Part shown: piece by piece, positions 5,196-8,218 of the stretch
How positions within the stretch are numbered: position 1 is the first letter of the stretch
How the letters are laid out: each line of letters begins with the position of its first letter
Assembly (NCBI GenBank): GCA_037446915.1
Contig: JBBIHP010000115.1
Span: 1-8,218, forward strand
Reading direction: 5' to 3'
DNA: 8,218 bases
Source of the DNA: DSXH01 sp037446915
GTDB lineage: Bacteria > Bacteroidota > Ignavibacteria > Ignavibacteriales > Melioribacteraceae
The notes under the pieces: model-generated
The model's database searches: none
Told to the model about the DNA's origin: nothing
The model's input: only the letters and a program-made list of their open reading frames with translations
Program-made: the position numbers and the translations under genes

Positions 5196-6547
5196 TATAA
5201 GCTTATTATGTCGCTGTAAATTATAAATGCCATCAGTGCAAGTAGCAGAATAAATCCCGCATTCTGAATTGCGATCTTAACTTTTAACGGTAGCTCTTTT
5301 CTAAAAATTCCTTCGAGGGCAATTATTATAAAATGTCCACCATCGAGTGCGGGGAATGGAAGAATATTAATAATTGCCAGACTCAAACTTAACATTGCAA
5401 GGAAAAACAGAAATGAACTTATTCCAGTATCTGCGGAACGTGCTGCATATTGAGCAATCTTAACCGGTCCGCCAAATGCCTGGTTGAAAGCAATCTTTCC
5501 GGTAATAACATTTTTTAACATTCCAAATGTAAGGACAGTATATTGACCAATGTTGGAAATACTTTGTGTAAGAGCGCCAACAAATCCGTAAGTCTTATAC
5601 TCAAAATCTCCAGTATAAGCATCTGTTACTGCAATTCCAATTTTACCTTCAATTCCCGGGTTTATCATTGTCTTTAATGTGTCGTTACCACGAAGGTAAA
5701 TTAATTCCACATTTTTTTGCTTATTAGAAGAAATTACTTCAACAACCTGTTCGCGATCTCTTAATTGAATTCCAGCAATGGATAAGAAAATATCGCCCGG
5801 TTTAATTCCGGCATCTTCTGCTGGCGAGTCTTTTATTACATCCTGAATAATCGGTTGAGTAGGATAGGGGAAAAGGAAAAATCCATTTTGAGATGCTTCG
5901 GTAATTATTTTTCGGGACACTTCCAATATTTGAATGCTTCCATTTCTATCAACAGAAACTTTTACCAAAGGTGAACTGCTAACCAATAAATTTTCAACTA
6001 TGTCTTCCCAATCATTTACGGCAGTTCCGTTAATTGCAACAATTTTATCGTAGGATTGGAATCCCGCCTGGTGTGCAAAACTACCATTATCAATTTTACT
6101 AATAGTAGTAGTTTTAAAAACTTGTTGGCCGACGAAGAAATTTATTCCCCAGAAGATTGCAATAGTTAAAAGTAAATTCATTAGCACGCCGGCAGTAATA
6201 ACAAATAGCTTTTGAAGGGTAGGTTTTGATCGAAATTCCCATGGTTGCGGTTCAGATTCCATAAACTTGGTATCCATACTTTCATCAACCATTCCGGCAA
6301 CTTTAACATATCCACCTAATGGAAATACACACAAACGATAATCAGTATTGCCCTGCCCATCCCAATCTTTTGGTAAATCGCCCCAGGAAAAACCGGTTAT
6401 CTTGTTATAACCGCAAATTCTTTTTCCAAATCCAATTGCAAATACATCCACTCTAATCTTGCATAGTTTTGCAGCAGCAAAATGTCCGAATTCATGAACA
6501 AAAACAAGAATGCCGACAGTAATAATAAAATATATAATGTAATCCAT
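5195..6547 (-). CDS. rseP: RIP metalloprotease RseP (site-2 protease family)
   Basis: This inner-membrane zinc protease cuts membrane-embedded substrates such as trimmed anti-sigma factors and leftover signal peptides. The 450-residue product matches RseP of E. coli in length. The zinc motif HEFGH is at residues 18-22 in the first membrane helix, and NILPFPALDGG at 394-404 carries the third ligand, Asp402. Two PDZ domains sit between: about 147-215 (with AHQAGFQSYDKIVAING) and about 232-300 (with SPAEDAGIKPGDIFLSIAG). Membrane helices follow at about 385-400 and 430-447. It starts 9 nt after dxr, with AAGGATGA over the dxr stop as ribosome site, so the two are co-translated. It faces the sigma/anti-sigma operon across a terminator; the anti-sigma is a candidate substrate by topology only. 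Confidence 0.95.
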   Translation of the reverse strand: MDYIIYFIITVGILVFVHEFGHFAAAKLCKIRVDVFAIGFGKRICGYNKITGFSWGDLPKDWDGQGNTDYRLCVFPLGGYVKVAGMVDESMDTKFMESEPQPWEFRSKPTLQKLFVITAGVLMNLLLTIAIFWGINFFVGQQVFKTTTISKIDNGSFAHQAGFQSYDKIVAINGTAVNDWEDIVENLLVSSSPLVKVSVDRNGSIQILEVSRKIITEASQNGFFLFPYPTQPIIQDVIKDSPAEDAGIKPGDIFLSIAGIQLRDREQVVEVISSNKQKNVELIYLRGNDTLKTMINPGIEGKIGIAVTDAYTGDFEYKTYGFVGALTQSISNIGQYTVLTFGMLKNVITGKIAFNQAFGGPVKIAQYAARSADTGISSFLFFLAMLSLSLAIINILPFPALDGGHFIIIALEGIFRKELPLKVKIAIQNAGFILLLALMAFIIYSDIISL

Positions 6548-6556
6548 CTATCATCC

Positions 6557-7702
6557 TTAAGTATATTTTTTATTTAGAAGCACTCTGGTTTCAAAATCGC
6601 ATTTAACAAGTAAATCTAAATCAAAATGTTTTTGTGTTGCAATCTTGTGCAGAGCTTCCTTAATTAATTCCGGTATCTGAAGAAATTTAATTTTACCGGA
6701 GAGGAATTTTTCTACTGCAATTTCATTGGCTGCGTTTAAAATACAAGGAGCAGTGCCCCCTTCGTCAATTGCATCATAAGCCAATTTTAAACACTCAAAT
6801 TTATTAAAATTAGGCTCAAAAAACGTCAACTGTTCAATTTTTTTAAAATCTGTTGAAACTCCATTATAATTATATCTTTTGGGGTAGGATAATGCATAAA
6901 GAATAGGTAAACGCATGTCTGGAGTACTAAGCTGGGCTTTTAGAGAACCATCGATAAATTCTACCATCGAATGGATAATTGACTGCGGGTGAATTACAAC
7001 CTCAATTTTATTTTTGGGTAGGTTAAATAACCAGAATGCTTCAATTACTTCCAATCCTTTATTCATCATTGTTGCAGAATCAATAGTTATTTTATTTCCC
7101 ATTTTCCAGTTGGGATGATTCAATGCTTCTTCAATTGAAACACTCTCAAGTTCCTGTTGGCTTTTATTCAGAAAAGGTCCGCCTGATGCAGTAAGGATAA
7201 GTTTGTTGATTGAATTAGAATCTTCACCGGTAAGGCATTGAAAAATAGCGCTATGTTCGGAATCTACAGGAATTAATTCTGCTTGATATTCAGAACATAG
7301 ATTAACAATAAGCTCGCCGGCAACCACCAGAGTTTCTTTATTAGCGAGTGCAATCCTCTTCTTTCGCTTAATTGCTTCAATAGTTGGCTTAAGTCCTGCA
7401 AATCCAACAATTGCAGAAAGTAGAATATCATATTCAGCTTGTCTGGTAATTTCAACTAAACCGTTATTGCTGCTCAGTACTTCACAAAAAGATCCGATTC
7501 TTTTTCTAAGTTGCTCTGCTTCTCTTTCGTTTGTTACAACTACACTGTTTGGTTTGAATTCCTTTATTTGCTCTTCAAGTTTGTCAATATTATTATTTAC
7601 ACTCAGCCCGGTAATTTGAAATTGGTCGGGCATGGCTCTAATAATATCTAATGTGCTTAAACCAATTGAACCTGTTGAACCGAGTAAAAGTATTTTTTTC
7701 AT
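6557..7702 (-). CDS. dxr: 1-deoxy-D-xylulose-5-phosphate reductoisomerase
   Basis: The enzyme converts 1-deoxy-D-xylulose 5-phosphate to 2-C-methyl-D-erythritol 4-phosphate with NADPH, the second step of the MEP isoprenoid pathway, in the cytoplasm. The 381-residue length is usual. The NADPH-binding motif LLGSTGSIG is at residues 6-14. NKETLVVAGE (121-130) is followed by PVDSEHSA with metal ligands Asp147 and Glu149. TASGGPF (171-177), HPNWKMGNKITIDSATMMNK (196-215) and GLEVIEAFWLF with the third metal ligand Glu218 complete the active site, and HPQSIIHSMVEF follows. No active-site residue appears to be missing. It starts 10 nt after the upstream membrane-protein gene without a clear ribosome site, and leads directly into rseP, a pairing seen in many bacteria. 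Confidence 0.96.
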   Translation of the reverse strand: MKKILLLGSTGSIGLSTLDIIRAMPDQFQITGLSVNNNIDKLEEQIKEFKPNSVVVTNEREAEQLRKRIGSFCEVLSSNNGLVEITRQAEYDILLSAIVGFAGLKPTIEAIKRKKRIALANKETLVVAGELIVNLCSEYQAELIPVDSEHSAIFQCLTGEDSNSINKLILTASGGPFLNKSQQELESVSIEEALNHPNWKMGNKITIDSATMMNKGLEVIEAFWLFNLPKNKIEVVIHPQSIIHSMVEFIDGSLKAQLSTPDMRLPILYALSYPKRYNYNGVSTDFKKIEQLTFFEPNFNKFECLKLAYDAIDEGGTAPCILNAANEIAVEKFLSGKIKFLQIPELIKEALHKIATQKHFDLDLLVKCDFETRVLLNKKYT

Positions 7703-7712
7703 TTATTAAAAA

Positions 7713-8204
7713 TCAACCAATATAACGATGTGTAATCGCAAATAGAAAATTCAGTACCACAATTATATTTATTGCCATGTTAAGTTTATAGATCTTACTT
7801 AAAAGTTTATTTGTTTCTTCAGAAATTTTAGAACTTGCTTCCAGCTCGGTTTTAATTCCATTTCTAATTTTCTTTGCAGTAGGAATGATAAAAACAAAAA
7901 TAATCAATAAAAGTATAACCATTAATATTTGTTTTGTTGCAAGCCAGTGATTGGCAGACATATCGAAGAAGCCATAACCCGGATTAAGTAAAACCATCAC
8001 GATTCCTGATAATAATATTCCGCTAGCACCAATAATTCCAAGTAGATTAGTGATCTTTAAATAAAGGTTTATAAAAATTTTAACGTCATTACTATTTTTT
8101 TTACTTGAAATTAATTTTTTAAGAATGCCATCGGTTAATAAACTCATTAACCACCCGCCAGCAAATATTATATGAAATGAAATTAATGTTGGGTAATACT
8201 CCAT
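7713..8204 (-). CDS. Four-helix integral membrane protein of unknown function
   Basis: This 163-residue protein is mostly hydrophobic, with likely membrane helices at about 7-27, 51-73, 88-110 and 140-160. A lysine-rich cytoplasmic-type loop lies at 29-41 and a charged amphipathic stretch at 111-137. There is no cleavable signal. Histidines lie at or near the ends of helices: His11 (SFHIIFAGGW), His86 (NHWLATKQ) and His159 (ITHRYIG). This layout recalls the CopD-like/DUF2269-type small membrane proteins, some of which may bind heme or copper, but I cannot assign a family with certainty. The ATG at 8204 has the strong ribosome site GAAAGGA 7 nt upstream. It is the first visible gene of the cluster with dxr and rseP, whose promoter lies outside the window. 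No link to isoprenoid synthesis can be deduced. Confidence 0.72.
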   Translation of the reverse strand: MEYYPTLISFHIIFAGGWLMSLLTDGILKKLISSKKNSNDVKIFINLYLKITNLLGIIGASGILLSGIVMVLLNPGYGFFDMSANHWLATKQILMVILLLIIFVFIIPTAKKIRNGIKTELEASSKISEETNKLLSKIYKLNMAINIIVVLNFLFAITHRYIG

Positions 8205-8211
8205 AAAATAA

Positions 8212-8218
8212 TCCTTTC
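8212..8218 (-). promoter_or_regulatory. Ribosome binding site of the four-helix membrane protein
   Basis: GAAAGGA on the minus strand lies 7 nt before the ATG at 8204. It is a good Shine-Dalgarno match, notable because dxr just downstream has none. Confidence 0.55.

Noticed and set aside
5146..5226. A 26-codon open frame starting ATG AAA AAG after the last TonB-C gene.
   Set aside because: It runs through the 12-bp terminator stem and into the end of rseP, and its composition looks random. Best explained as chance.

Overview
The window looks like a chromosomal piece of a low-GC member of the Bacteroidota/Chlorobi supergroup, most likely Ignavibacteria-like. This is inference. The signs are a PorV/PorQ-type outer-membrane protein, Bacteroidota-style TAnnTTTG promoter boxes, several lipoproteins, and AT-rich intergenic DNA. 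Some genes also have clear Shine-Dalgarno sites, which classical Bacteroidetes mostly lack. There are no RNA genes, mobile elements, CRISPR arrays or phage genes, and no stretch over 300 bases lacks a gene.

Layout. At the left edge, on the minus strand, is the N-terminal part of a TPM-domain protein. A 109-bp divergent promoter region separates it from gpmA (phosphoglycerate mutase, plus strand). After a hairpin and a likely promoter comes a plus-strand run of six genes: a PorV/PorQ-like outer-membrane beta-barrel protein, a small lipoprotein of unknown function, an ECF sigma factor, a membrane anti-sigma factor without zinc ligands, a lipoprotein ending in a TonB C-terminal domain, and a small exported protein that is almost only that domain. 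The run ends at a strong bidirectional terminator. Facing it on the minus strand is a tight three-gene cluster read right to left: a four-helix membrane protein, dxr (isoprenoid synthesis) and rseP (site-2 protease).

How the genes fit together. The sigma, anti-sigma and two TonB-C genes are packed with a 2-nt gap, a 4-nt overlap and a 22-nt gap, so they probably form one regulated envelope unit. The anti-sigma has the topology of a site-2 protease substrate, and a site-2 protease gene lies across the terminator. However, dxr-rseP pairing is common in bacteria, so that closeness may mean nothing. The most unusual content is the pair of TonB-C proteins, which have no inner-membrane TonB anchor or proline-rich linker and sit inside an ECF sigma operon. 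The first also seems to carry a second, degenerate TonB-C-like unit. Two leader-like elements (a hairpin holding the porV-like gene's stop codon, and a possible mini-ORF before that gene) suggest fine control of expression. gpmA, dxr and rseP are ordinary housekeeping genes.
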